Shown: positions 23,108-31,531 of the stretch, one piece after another | How the letters are laid out: the number at the start of each line of letters is the position of its first letter | Position numbering within the stretch: position 1 is the first letter of the stretch | Origin: Pseudonocardiaceae bacterium | GTDB lineage: Bacteria; Actinomycetota; Actinomycetes; Mycobacteriales; Pseudonocardiaceae | DNA: 36,866 nucleotides | Direction: 5' to 3' | Assembly: GCA_009379815.1 (NCBI GenBank) | Contig: WHSY01000045.1 | Span: forward strand, 1 to 36,866 | Translations under genes and position numbers: made by a program | The notes under the pieces: model-generated | The model's database searches: none | What the model saw: only the letters and a program-made list of their open reading frames with translations | Told to the model about the DNA's origin: nothing

Positions 23108-24124
23108 TCACAGCCTGTGCACGACGGGGAGCACCTCGCGCGCGAAGAGCGTGAGCGAGTCCATGATCTTGTCGTGCGGTAGCTCGCCCATGTGCACGAA
23201 CAGCATGACGCGATCGATTCCCAGGTCGTGGATCTTCGACAGCCCCGCGATGACCGATTCCGGGCTGCCGAACAACGCGCTCGCCCGCAGGTCGGCGTTC
23301 ATGTCGAAGGGGCTGCGGCCCGACTCGGCGGCCCCGGGCTTGAGGCCTCTGCGCAGCTTGTCGGCGTAGCTGAGGAACGACCGGTACGGGCCCTCGGCCT
23401 CGTTCCACGCCTGGTCGTCGGTGGGGGCGACGTGCGCGGCGCGGGCGAGGTAGACGCGCGCGTCGGCGACGCCGCGGCCGTGGGCCGACAGCGCATCGTG
23501 GTAGCGGTGCAGCTGCGTCGCCGTGACGTCGAGCGAGGTGCCCTGCGGTAGCAGCACGCCCCAGTCGTGCCGCGCGCAGCTCGCCAGACCGTCCGGGCTG
23601 TCGGTGGCCACCCAGATCGGGGGTGGCACCTGCAGTGGCCGTGGCTGCGGGGCGGCGTCCTCGTACCGGAAATACCGACCCTCGTGCGTGAACGGCGCGT
23701 CGGAGGTCCACGCTCGGTAGAGCACCTCGATGGCCTCGTCGAAGCGCTCCTTCTTCTCCGCGATGTCGATACCGAAGCCGGTGAACTCCCCGACCTGATA
23801 GCCGCGTCCCACCCCGAGCTCGAGCCGGCCACCGCTGAGCTGATCCACGGTGGCCGCCGTCTCGGCCAGCCGCAACGGGTTGTGCAGCGGCAACACCGAC
23901 ACCGCCGTGCCCAGCCGAACGTGTTCGGTCCGGGCGGCGAGGTGGGCCAGCACCGCCAGGCTGTCCGAGACGATGCCGTGGCGGCTGAAGTGATGCTCGG
24001 TCAGCCACACCGAGTCGAAGCCCAACTCGTCGGCATGGCACGCCTGGCGCAGCGCCTGACGGTAGCGGTCCGACTGCGAGCTCCCCTCCGGCCACTGCAC
24101 CGAATGAAAGAGACCGATCTCCAC
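23108..24124 (-). CDS. LLM-family FMN/F420-dependent monooxygenase
   Basis: A 338-residue bacterial-luciferase-like (LLM) oxidoreductase with a TIM-barrel fold using reduced flavin. It begins MEIGLFHSVQWPEG and has ADELGFDSVWLTEHHFSRHG, TAVSVLPLHNPLRLAETAATVDQLSGGRLELGVGRGY (cited in parts) and, at the end, SPESVIAGLSKIHDLGIDRVMLFV. The GTG at 24124 follows GGAGG. It is convergent with the thiolase-like gene and divergent from the GntR gene. LLM proteins of this type hydroxylate or Baeyer-Villiger-oxidise a wide range of substrates, so no substrate is assigned. Confidence 0.92.
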   Translation of the reverse strand: MEIGLFHSVQWPEGSSQSDRYRQALRQACHADELGFDSVWLTEHHFSRHGIVSDSLAVLAHLAARTEHVRLGTAVSVLPLHNPLRLAETAATVDQLSGGRLELGVGRGYQVGEFTGFGIDIAEKKERFDEAIEVLYRAWTSDAPFTHEGRYFRYEDAAPQPRPLQVPPPIWVATDSPDGLASCARHDWGVLLPQGTSLDVTATQLHRYHDALSAHGRGVADARVYLARAAHVAPTDDQAWNEAEGPYRSFLSYADKLRRGLKPGAAESGRSPFDMNADLRASALFGSPESVIAGLSKIHDLGIDRVMLFVHMGELPHDKIMDSLTLFAREVLPVVHRL

Positions 24125-24131
24125 CGCGCCT

Positions 24132-24144
24132 CCAAGTGACTTGG
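24132..24144. promoter_or_regulatory. Palindrome overlapping the LLM ribosome-binding site
   Basis: CCAAGT-G-ACTTGG is a perfect interrupted palindrome immediately before the LLM start codon and on the GntR-gene side. A repressor bound here would block the LLM gene; the divergent GntR protein is the natural candidate. Confidence 0.45.
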
Positions 24145-24300
24145 TGACTTCTGCCGTTCACGGTAGGGCCGCGTGACAGCAGCCGCAAGCCGCGCCGCGT
24201 GCTCCGGCCCGCCTCGACAGTGACCAACGTGCGCCCGGGATGCGGGGTCGGCGCGCCCGATCCGGAGCCGGTGGCATCGGCCGCGCCGTAGGGTGGGCGC

Positions 24301-25158
24301 ATGCAGGGTCGCGTCCCACAACCGGAGAGCAGGCCCGGTACCCGGCGACCGCCGGCGACGACGGTGCTGTCTCCCCGGATCGGCGGGCCGCGCGCTGCAC
24401 GGGAGATAGCGAAGGCCGTCCAGAACGACATCGCGCAGGGCCGGCTACCGCTCGGGTCGAGGCTGCCCAACGAGCGTGAGCTCGCCCGTCACTACCAGGT
24501 CAGCCAGCCGACGATCCGCGAGGCGGTCCGGGCGCTGGACATCATGGGGTTGGTCGACGTCCGGCACGGCAGCGGTGTCTACGTCACCGGCGACATCGGC
24601 ACCTACCTCGCCGGGTCCTTCCAGGCACTGCTGCAGATCGAGCGCGTGGGCATCCTCGACGTCCTCGACCTCAGGACGTTGCTCGGGGGGTTCTCGGCTC
24701 GTCGCGCGGCAGAAAAGGCCTCCGGTGCCGAGGTCGACGCGATGCGGAGATTCCTCGACGCGATAGACCGGCCAGCGCCCAATTCAGACGTCCGGGAGCT
24801 GGTTCGGCCGCCGGTGTCGTTTCAGCTGACGGTGTCGGCCGCCGGGCACAACCCTCTGCTGTTCGCCATCGAGAGCTTCCTCATCAGGTTGCTCGTCCAG
24901 ATGCAGCTGACAGCCATGGAGCACCATGGCGTCGAATTCTGGCGCCGGCGCGTCAGCAGCTTCGGGTCGGATCGACGACGGTTGTTGCGTTCCATTGCAG
25001 ACCGTGACCAGGCAGGCGCCGTCGAGGCCATGGAGACCTACCTCGGAGACCAGCACGCGCTCTTCGCCTCCGACGGCGAACTCGCGGAGGTCAGCGTCTC
25101 CGACCCCGCGCTCCTGGCCGGCCTTCTCGACCTGCCGGACCTGCGCCGGGACCGGTGA
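24301..25158 (+). CDS. FadR/FCD-type GntR transcriptional regulator
   Basis: A 285-residue GntR regulator. After about 30 disordered residues, the winged HTH reads AREIAKAVQNDIAQGRLPLGSRLPNERELARHYQVSQPTIREAVRAL (cited here in one line, core LPNERELARHYQVSQPTI), then VDVRHGSGVYV. The C-terminal helical FCD domain follows to residue 285. The usual FCD metal-binding DxxFH region reads PVSFQLTVSAAGHNPL, so the first His is Gln and metal binding may be lost. It diverges from the LLM gene, with a palindrome between, and is convergent with the MaoC gene. It may sense an acyl-CoA or organic acid. Confidence 0.92.
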   Translation: MQGRVPQPESRPGTRRPPATTVLSPRIGGPRAAREIAKAVQNDIAQGRLPLGSRLPNERELARHYQVSQPTIREAVRALDIMGLVDVRHGSGVYVTGDIGTYLAGSFQALLQIERVGILDVLDLRTLLGGFSARRAAEKASGAEVDAMRRFLDAIDRPAPNSDVRELVRPPVSFQLTVSAAGHNPLLFAIESFLIRLLVQMQLTAMEHHGVEFWRRRVSSFGSDRRRLLRSIADRDQAGAVEAMETYLGDQHALFASDGELAEVSVSDPALLAGLLDLPDLRRDR

Positions 25159-25311
25159 GCGGTGGCCGATGACAGGTCACGGCAAGAGGCCGGCACGACG
25201 CACGACATATGCCTCATCCGTCTCGGTTGCCCGAAGGGCTTCCAGGTTCGCGCAGCGTCACGGTGACACACGGTCGAACGGGAATGGCGGTAACGGTCGG
25301 CGGGGAAACGT

Positions 25312-25779
25312 TTACGTCGGTCTGCGCCGCATGAACGCCGCACGGAGGCACCGGCAGATGATCTCGTCGCGCTGGTTGTGGCCCCGGTGCTCGAAGGTGA
25401 CCACACCGGCTTCCGGACGGGATTTCGAGGCACGGGTCGACACGATCTCGGTCTCCACCCACACGGTGTCGCCCGCGAAGACCGGATTGGGGAATGTCAC
25501 GTTCTCGAAGCCCAAATTTGCGATCGTCGTACCCAGGGTGAGCTCAGGCACTGCGATTCCCACCACCAGGCCCAGGGTGTAGAGGCTGTTGACCAGGGGC
25601 TTGCCGAACTCTTGGCCGGCCGCGAACTCGCTGTCGAGGTGCATCGGCTGTGGGTTCATCGTCATACAGGTGAACAGCACGTTGTCGGCCTCGGTGACCG
25701 TCCGCGTCACCGCGTGTTCGACGACGTCGCCGACCTGGAACTCCTCGAACCACCGGCCCGACTGGTTGCGTCGCCCCAC
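25312..25779 (-). CDS. MaoC-like acyl-CoA dehydratase
   Basis: A 155-residue hot-dog-fold MaoC hydratase. It carries [23 protein letters not shown] at the N-terminus and the active-site segment [16 protein letters not shown], with H47 and N42 in the positions of the hydratase His/Asp pair. [22 protein letters not shown] is typical of the MaoC group found next to CitE-like lyases. GTG at 25779. It diverges from the acyl-CoA dehydrogenase operon with a palindrome between. In mycobacteria the MaoC gene Rv2499c lies with fadE19, accA1, accD1 and citE; the set here is the same. A methylglutaconyl-CoA- or mesaconyl-type hydration is therefore plausible. Confidence 0.9.
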   Translation of the reverse strand: MGRRNQSGRWFEEFQVGDVVEHAVTRTVTEADNVLFTCMTMNPQPMHLDSEFAAGQEFGKPLVNSLYTLGLVVGIAVPELTLGTTIANLGFENVTFPNPVFAGDTVWVETEIVSTRASKSRPEAGVVTFEHRGHNQRDEIICRCLRAAFMRRRPT

Positions 25780-25826
25780 GGTGCGGATCCTCCTCGTGAT
25801 CTCGAGCGAGACTGGAGCCTAGCAAC

Positions 25827-25841
25827 GACTTGAAAGTCAAG
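25827..25841. promoter_or_regulatory. Candidate operator of the divergent MaoC/acyl-CoA dehydrogenase genes
   Basis: GACTT-GA-AAGTC (25827-25838) and the overlapping CTTGA-AAG-TCAAG (25829-25841) are perfect inverted repeats in the 113-bp divergent intergenic region. The TetR protein encoded at the operon's end is the likely ligand. Confidence 0.5.
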
Positions 25842-25892
25842 CAATGAGTTGAGAGACTGCGGCACACGCAGTCGAGCCTCGAGGGGACAGCC

Positions 25893-27119
25893 GTGACACA
25901 GACCGCACCACACAGAGCGACCTCGACGAGTGGGATGGACCCGGTCGCGAGTGGCTACGACGTGCCGTGGGCGCTGCGTGAGGAGCACCTGACCTGGCAG
26001 CAGACGGTCCGGGACTTCTGTACCCGGGTGGTGGCCGACGGTGCCGCCGAGCGCAGCATCGAGGGCCGGTTCGACGCCGAGATCGTGCGGGCCGCCGGCG
26101 AGCTCGGCGTGTTCGGGCTGCTGGCACCGGAGGTCCATGGCGGTGCGGCAGCGGACCTGCGGACCCTGTGCCTCGCGGCAGAGGAAATGGCCACGGTCGA
26201 CTCCTCGTTGGCTGTCACGGTGCACGTGCAGGCGATCAGTGTGTCGCTGCTCGCGCACCTCGCGTCGGACCGCTCTGATCTGCTGCAGCAGGTGCTGCCG
26301 TCGGCCTGCACCGGGGAGACGTTCATCTCGTTCGGCCTCACGGAGCCGTCCGGCGGCTCCGACGCAGGCAACATCGGCACCCGCGCGCGCCGGTCGGGTG
26401 ACGATTGGATCATCAACGGTGCCAAGCAGTTCATCACCAACTCCGGGACACCCTTCTCGCGTTACGTGATCCTGTTCGCGGCCACGGGCGCGGCCGGGGA
26501 TGTCCGCCCGCCGGTCTCGGCGTTCCTGGTTCCCCTGGATGCACCCGGGGTGACGATCGGCCCGTCCTACGCCAAACTGGGGTGGCGCGCCTCGGACACC
26601 CATCCGCTGTACTTCGATGAGGTGCGGGTGCCCGCTGACGCGCTGGTAGGCACGGAGGGTCGTGGGTACCGCGAGGCGCTGCAGTTCCTGACCTGGGCGC
26701 GCATCCCGATCGCAGCGATGAGCGTGGGCCTCGCACGCGGCTGCCTCACGGACAGCCTGCGCTTCGTCTCCCACAGGGAGTCCTTCGGCCGACCGCTGGG
26801 CGGTCACCAGGGTGTCGCTTTCCAGACCGCGGACATCGCCGCACAGGTGGCGACCGCGCGGGTGATGACCTACGACGCCGCATGGAAGTACGATCAGCAG
26901 CTACCGATCGAGCGGGAGGCCGCGATCGCGAAGCTGGTGGCGTCCGAGGCAGCGACCAAGGCTGCATACAATGCGACCCAGCTGCAGGGTGGATACGGGT
27001 TCATCCAGGAGACCGCAGCGACCCGGCACTACCAGGACGCACGGATTCTCACTATCGGCGAGGGTACTTCCGAGGTGCAGCGCCTTCTCATCGCCCGCGG
27101 TTTAGGCCTCCCGGTGTGA
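25893..27119 (+). CDS. Acyl-CoA dehydrogenase (short/branched-chain type)
   Basis: A 408-residue FAD enzyme that should oxidise a short or branched acyl-CoA. Key stretches are FISFGLTEPSGGSDAGNIGT, DDWIINGAKQFITNSG, and VRVPADALVG. The helical C-terminus has RESFGRPLGGHQGVAFQ and ATQLQGGYGFIQE. The catalytic Glu lies in ILTIGEGTSEVQR. A GAGGGG site precedes the GTG at 25893. Its stop overlaps the next start (GTGA). First gene of the carboxylase operon; by position it corresponds to fadE19 of the mycobacterial leucine locus (isovaleryl-CoA dehydrogenase-like), but isobutyryl or other substrates cannot be excluded. Confidence 0.93.
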   Translation: MTQTAPHRATSTSGMDPVASGYDVPWALREEHLTWQQTVRDFCTRVVADGAAERSIEGRFDAEIVRAAGELGVFGLLAPEVHGGAAADLRTLCLAAEEMATVDSSLAVTVHVQAISVSLLAHLASDRSDLLQQVLPSACTGETFISFGLTEPSGGSDAGNIGTRARRSGDDWIINGAKQFITNSGTPFSRYVILFAATGAAGDVRPPVSAFLVPLDAPGVTIGPSYAKLGWRASDTHPLYFDEVRVPADALVGTEGRGYREALQFLTWARIPIAAMSVGLARGCLTDSLRFVSHRESFGRPLGGHQGVAFQTADIAAQVATARVMTYDAAWKYDQQLPIEREAAIAKLVASEAATKAAYNATQLQGGYGFIQETAATRHYQDARILTIGEGTSEVQRLLIARGLGLPV

Positions 27120-28657
27120 TCGACGCACGCGATGGGCGCGACGCCGCCCCGACCACCGCCGACGTCGCGCGGGCCGCCGAGGCGGCCCGAGCGGGTGGCG
27201 ACGCTGCGCGGTGGCCGGCGAAGCTGCCGGTGCGGGAACGGCTCGCTGTGCTGCTCGACCCGGGCAGCTTCGTCGAGGACGGGTTGCTGGCCCACGCCCG
27301 CAGCGAAGGGCTGCCCGCCGACGGCGTGGTCACCGGTGTCGGCCGTATCGAGGGGCGACCGGTCGCGGTGATCGCACACGATTTCACCGTCAAGGCGGGG
27401 TCGTGGGGGGAGCTGACCTGCGAGAAACAGATCCGCATCCTGGAGCGCGCCGACCGCGACCTGCTGCCGGTGTTCTACCTGGTTGACTCCGCGGGTGGCC
27501 GGCTGACCGACCAGATGGGCTTCTTCCCGGGACGCCGGGGCGCCTCGGCGATCTTCCAGCTGCAGGTGCGGCTGTCGGGCCGGGTGCCCCAGATCTGCTG
27601 CCTGCACGGCCCGTCCGCGGCCGGTGGTGCGTACATGCCCGCCTTCACCGACTGGGTCGGTATGGTCGAAGGCCATGCCTCGATGTACCTGGCGTCACCG
27701 CGGGTCGCCGAGAAGGTCACCGGGGAGCAGACCACGCTGGAGGAGATGGGCGGCGCGTCGATGCACGCCACCGTCTCCGGATGTGGCGACGAGGTGTTCG
27801 CCGAGGACTGGGAGGCGATCGCGGCCGCCCGGTTGCTGTTGTCCTACCTGCCCGACGACTGGCGCCACTGCCCGCAGACCCAGCAGAGTGCGGGGCCCGC
27901 GCGAAGCGAATGGAGCGGCGTCATCCCCGCCGATCCGAACGCCGGCTACGACGTCCGCGAGGTGATCGACCGGATCGTCGACGCCGGCACCTTCTTCGAG
28001 ATCAAAGCCAGGTGGGCGCAGGAGATGGTGGTGGGTCTCGCCCGGCTCGACGGGCGGGTGATCGGGCTGGTGGCCAACCAGCCGATGGTGCGCAGCGGCG
28101 CGATCTTCGTCGACTCCGCCGACAAGGCCACCCGGTTCGTCTCGCTGTGTGATGCGTTCAACATCCCGCTGGTCTTCCTGCAGGATGTGCCCGGGTTCAT
28201 GGTCGGTGTCGAGGTCGAGCGAGCCGGGATCATTCGCCACGGCGCGAAGATGATCACCGCGATGGCCAGTGCGGAAGTGCCCAAGTACACCGTGGTGCTG
28301 CGCAAGGCCTACGCGGCCGGTTACTACGCGATGTGCGCCCCCGGGTTCGAGCCTCGGGCGACGCTGGCCCTGCCGACCGCCACCATCGGGACCATGTCGG
28401 CCGAGGCGTCGGTCAACGCCGTGTACGCGAACAAGGTCGCCGCCATCGACGACGCCGACGAGCGGTCGGCATTCCTGGCGGAGCGCACGGCCGAGCAGCA
28501 GGCCGACGTCAACCTGCTGCGAATGGCCAGCGACCTCGTCGTCGACGCCGTGGTCGAGCCCGAGCAGCTCCGCGACGAGCTCATCGCACGAACCGTCGAC
28601 GCCGACCGCTGGTCGCGCTCCCAGCATCGGCGACACCACCCCGTGAGCCCGGTCTGA
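27116..28657 (+). CDS. Acyl-CoA carboxylase, carboxyltransferase (beta) subunit
   Basis: A 513-residue carboxyltransferase that moves CO2 from carboxybiotin to an acyl-CoA. Typical marks are LPVRERLAVLLDPGSFVE, FTVKAGSWGELTCEKQIRI (first half), CLHGPSAAGGAYMPAFTDW as oxyanion-type Gly motif, and in the second half FFEIKARWAQEMVVGLARLDG, QDVPGFMVGVEVERAGIIRHGAKM (cited in parts) and AMCAPGFEPRATLALPTATIG. The GTG at 27116 overlaps the preceding stop. The motif around SPRVAEKVTGEQTTLEEMGG matches neither the methylcrotonyl-CoA carboxylase pattern (LGGPPLVKAATGE) nor the propionyl one that I expect, so the acyl substrate is open. It should pair with the biotin carboxylase at 31528. Confidence 0.92.
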   Translation: MIDARDGRDAAPTTADVARAAEAARAGGDAARWPAKLPVRERLAVLLDPGSFVEDGLLAHARSEGLPADGVVTGVGRIEGRPVAVIAHDFTVKAGSWGELTCEKQIRILERADRDLLPVFYLVDSAGGRLTDQMGFFPGRRGASAIFQLQVRLSGRVPQICCLHGPSAAGGAYMPAFTDWVGMVEGHASMYLASPRVAEKVTGEQTTLEEMGGASMHATVSGCGDEVFAEDWEAIAAARLLLSYLPDDWRHCPQTQQSAGPARSEWSGVIPADPNAGYDVREVIDRIVDAGTFFEIKARWAQEMVVGLARLDGRVIGLVANQPMVRSGAIFVDSADKATRFVSLCDAFNIPLVFLQDVPGFMVGVEVERAGIIRHGAKMITAMASAEVPKYTVVLRKAYAAGYYAMCAPGFEPRATLALPTATIGTMSAEASVNAVYANKVAAIDDADERSAFLAERTAEQQADVNLLRMASDLVVDAVVEPEQLRDELIARTVDADRWSRSQHRRHHPVSPV

Positions 28658-28700
28658 CCGCTCCCGACGAGGAGCGTGAATCCTCGAGGAGGAGGCCTGC

Positions 28701-30641
28701 ATGTCCGACAGCCTCAGCCAGCTCATCTCGACCCCGCTGCAGCCGTTGCGCCCCGACTGGGTCGTGCCGCAGCGGGTCGCCGACCTGCGCGCCGCGCAGC
28801 GGCGCAGCGACGCCGATCCCGACTCCTACTGGGAGTGGGTCGCCGGCCGGCAGCGGTGGATGCGGCCCTGGCACACCGTCCGCAGCGGGGAACTCGGCGA
28901 CTTCCGTTACTTCGAGGGCGGGGCACTCAACGTCGCCGACAACTGCGTCGACCGCTACGCCGAGGACCCGGCGACCGCCGACCGGACGGCCGTGATCTGG
29001 GAGGGCGAGCCGGGCGATGTCCGCAGCCTGAGCTACGCGCAGCTCGCCGACGAGGTCGGCCGCCTCGCAGCGGGGTTGCTCGACCTCGGCGTCGCCCACG
29101 GTGATGTCGTCGCGATCTACATGCCCAATCTCGTGGAGGCCTTCACCGCGATCCACGCCTGCAACCGGATCGGTGCCATCTACACGGTGCTGTTCTCCGG
29201 GTTCGGCGAGGAGGCGGTCGCCACCCGGCTGCAGGCCTCCCGCGCCAAGGCGGTCATCGTGGCCGACGCCAGCTACCGCCGCGGCAAGACGGTCCCGCTG
29301 CTGGACACGCTGCGGGCGGCGCGGACCCGGGCGCCCACAGTGCAGACCACCGTCGTGGTGGACCGGACGGGGCGAGCCGTCGAGCTCACCGACGGGGAGA
29401 CCTCCTACGCGTCGGTGACGGCCGCGCACCCGCAGGGCACACCGGCGGTTGCGCTCGACCCCAACGAGCCCTCCTTTCTGATCTTCACCAGCGGCACGGA
29501 GTCCACACCGAAGGGCGTGGTGCACAGCGTCGGCGGATTCCTGCTCGGCACCTGGGCCAACGCCCACTGGCAGGTCGGGCGCGACGACGGCGACGTGTAC
29601 TGGGTCGCCGCCGACGTCGGGTGGCTGACCTTCCCCATCCAGGCCGTGGTGGGCGGACTCGCCTGTGGCATGACGATCGCCTGCTTCGAGGGTGCGCTCG
29701 ACACCCCGACCACCGCGCGGTTCTACGAGATCTGTGAGCGCCACCGCGTGACCAAGGTGCTCTCGGCGCCGACGCTGCTGCGGATGCTGCGCAAGTTCGG
29801 TGACGAGCTCGCCACCGAGCACCCACTGCCGCAGCTGACGCTGTTCACCGTGCAGGGCGAGCCGCTGGATGCCGACACTTTCGGCTGGGCGAGCCGGCAC
29901 CTCGGTGGCGGCGTTCCCGTGATCAACGCCTACGGGCAGACCGAGACCGGCTCCACCTGGACCTACCCGGTCTACGGGGTCGACGACCTCAAGGCCGGGT
30001 CGGTCGGGACGCCCGTCCCCGGTCACGGCTACGAGATCGTCGATGATGACGGCACGCCGGTACCCATCGGGACCAAGGGCAACCTCGTCCTCACCCGCCC
30101 GTTCCCCACGCTGGCCCGAACCGTGTGGGACGACCACGAGCGCTACCTCGACACCTACTTCCGCCCGTTCCCCGGCCGGTATGCCACCAACGACGAGGCC
30201 GTGGTCGACGGTGACGGGCACCTGTGGGTGCTCGGTCGCGCCGACGACGTGATCAACGTCGCCGCGCACCGCATCTCCACGATGGAGATCGAAGCGGTGG
30301 TGACCAGCCACCCCCGCGTGGTCGAGGCCGCGGTCGTCGGCGTGCCCGACGAGACCAAGGGCACGGTGCCGATCGCCTTCGTGACCCTGCAGCAGGGCAT
30401 CGCGCCCGACGGGGTGGGTGACGAGGTCCGCCGGCAGGTCACCGACGAGCTCGGCGGATACGCCGGCCTCGCCGCCGTCTACATCACGCCCGCGATGCCC
30501 AAGACCCGCACCGGCAAGACCATGCGGCGCCTGCTGCGCGACGTGGTCGTCCACGGCGTGCCCAGCGGTGACACCAGCACCATGGAGGACGCCACGGCGC
30601 TGGAGGCGGTCGCGACTGCGGTGCGGGGAGCCGGGGGGTGA
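28701..30641 (+). CDS. Acetyl-CoA-synthetase-like AMP-forming acyl-CoA ligase
   Basis: A 646-residue ligase with the Acs/PrpE layout: N-terminal cap (WEWVAGRQRWMRPWHTV, FEGGALNVADNCVDRYA), adenylation domain and C-terminal lid. A3 is FTSGTESTPKGVVHS (about residue 262). At the acyl-pocket motif, acetate-specific enzymes have WWQTE; here it is AYGQTETG (about 409-416), with Gly replacing the Trp that closes the pocket, so a larger acid is expected. The catalytic Lys is in TRTGKTMRR. GAGGAGGAGG precedes the ATG, 43 nt after the carboxyltransferase gene. In the mycobacterial leucine locus a CoA-transferase stands at this place; activation of acetoacetate or a branched acid is a plausible alternative. 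Confidence 0.9.
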   Translation: MSDSLSQLISTPLQPLRPDWVVPQRVADLRAAQRRSDADPDSYWEWVAGRQRWMRPWHTVRSGELGDFRYFEGGALNVADNCVDRYAEDPATADRTAVIWEGEPGDVRSLSYAQLADEVGRLAAGLLDLGVAHGDVVAIYMPNLVEAFTAIHACNRIGAIYTVLFSGFGEEAVATRLQASRAKAVIVADASYRRGKTVPLLDTLRAARTRAPTVQTTVVVDRTGRAVELTDGETSYASVTAAHPQGTPAVALDPNEPSFLIFTSGTESTPKGVVHSVGGFLLGTWANAHWQVGRDDGDVYWVAADVGWLTFPIQAVVGGLACGMTIACFEGALDTPTTARFYEICERHRVTKVLSAPTLLRMLRKFGDELATEHPLPQLTLFTVQGEPLDADTFGWASRHLGGGVPVINAYGQTETGSTWTYPVYGVDDLKAGSVGTPVPGHGYEIVDDDGTPVPIGTKGNLVLTRPFPTLARTVWDDHERYLDTYFRPFPGRYATNDEAVVDGDGHLWVLGRADDVINVAAHRISTMEIEAVVTSHPRVVEAAVVGVPDETKGTVPIAFVTLQQGIAPDGVGDEVRRQVTDELGGYAGLAAVYITPAMPKTRTGKTMRRLLRDVVVHGVPSGDTSTMEDATALEAVATAVRGAGG

Positions 30642-31531
30642 CGCCCGCCGGCGGTGTACGTCTTGGTGACGGCGGACTTGCCGCCCTGCGCAGCCTGCTG
30701 TTCGTGCCCGGCGGTCGGGCGAACATGGTCGCCAAGGTTGTCCGCTCGTCACCGGACGCCGCTGTGGTCGACCTGGAGGACGCCGTCGCCCCGTCCGACA
30801 AGGAGACCGCACGCCGGACCGCGGTCGACGCGATCGCCGACCTGGAGGTCCCCCGGGGAACCGTGGTCCTCCTACGCGTGAACCCACCCGGCAGCCCGTG
30901 GTTCGCCGACGACGTCGCGGCCGCCGCGGACTCGGCCGCCTCCGGCGTCGTGTTGCCCAAGCTGGAGGCGCCCGCACAGCTTGCCGAACTGCGGCGCGAA
31001 CTCGCCGACCGCGGGCGCGGCGACGCCGTGGTGGTCGCGGGCATGGAGACCGCCCGCGGGGTCGACGACTGCCGCGAGCTGCTGTCCGGCGGTGTCGACG
31101 CCGCCTACTTCGGGGCCGAGGACTACATCGCCGACCTCGGAGGCCGGCGCACGCCGGGTGGCGAGGAGGTGCTCTACGCCCGCAGCCGGGTCTGCCTCGC
31201 CGCGCGGCTGGCCGAGGTGGCCGGGATCGACCAGGTCGTGGTGGCGGTGCACGACGACGAGCGGTTCATCGCCGACGCCGAGCAGGCCCGCGCCATGGGC
31301 TTTCAGGGCAAGATCTGCATCCACCCCCGCCAGGTCGACCTCGCGCATCGGGTGTTCACGCCGTCGGCCGAGGAGGTCGAGCGCGCCCGGGCGGTACTCG
31401 CGGCCGGACGCGACGGGGTCGGCGTCGTCGACGGGCAGATGATCGACGATGTGCACCTGCGGATGGCAACTGCGGTGCTGCACCGTGCCGGGCAGCGTTG
31501 CCCGCAACCGCCCGGATCGCCGCCCCGATGA
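30638..31531 (+). CDS. CitE/HpcH-type CoA-ester lyase
   Basis: A 297-residue TIM-barrel lyase of the CitE-like group. Substrate/Mg residues are visible: R27 in [16 protein letters not shown] (45-50), R80 in LLRVNPP, E137 in VAGMETARG, and D162 in [25 protein letters not shown] closes the barrel. Enzymes of this type cleave malyl-, citramalyl- or HMG-CoA. Its mycobacterial counterpart Rv2498c, in an equivalent gene set, has been reported to cleave HMG-CoA and citramalyl-CoA. GTG start overlaps the ligase stop by GTGA, and its own stop overlaps the next ATG, so expression is coupled on both sides. Confidence 0.92.
   Translation: MTPAGGVRLGDGGLAALRSLLFVPGGRANMVAKVVRSSPDAAVVDLEDAVAPSDKETARRTAVDAIADLEVPRGTVVLLRVNPPGSPWFADDVAAAADSAASGVVLPKLEAPAQLAELRRELADRGRGDAVVVAGMETARGVDDCRELLSGGVDAAYFGAEDYIADLGGRRTPGGEEVLYARSRVCLAARLAEVAGIDQVVVAVHDDERFIADAEQARAMGFQGKICIHPRQVDLAHRVFTPSAEEVERARAVLAAGRDGVGVVDGQMIDDVHLRMATAVLHRAGQRCPQPPGSPPR

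Noticed and set aside
23097-24470. 457-codon minus-strand frame over the LLM gene
   Set aside because: The real LLM coding frame is 23108-24124 with full family motifs; the longer frame has none.
28581-30977. 798-codon open frame on the minus strand
   Set aside because: It lies antisense to the Acs-like ligase gene; composition (His/Gly/Arg/Val-rich, no domain) is that of a high-GC shadow frame.
30898-31527. Upstream extension of the biotin carboxylase frame
   Set aside because: The extension is Arg/Gly-rich shadow of the CitE gene; homology begins exactly at ATG 31528, which has an ATGA overlap.
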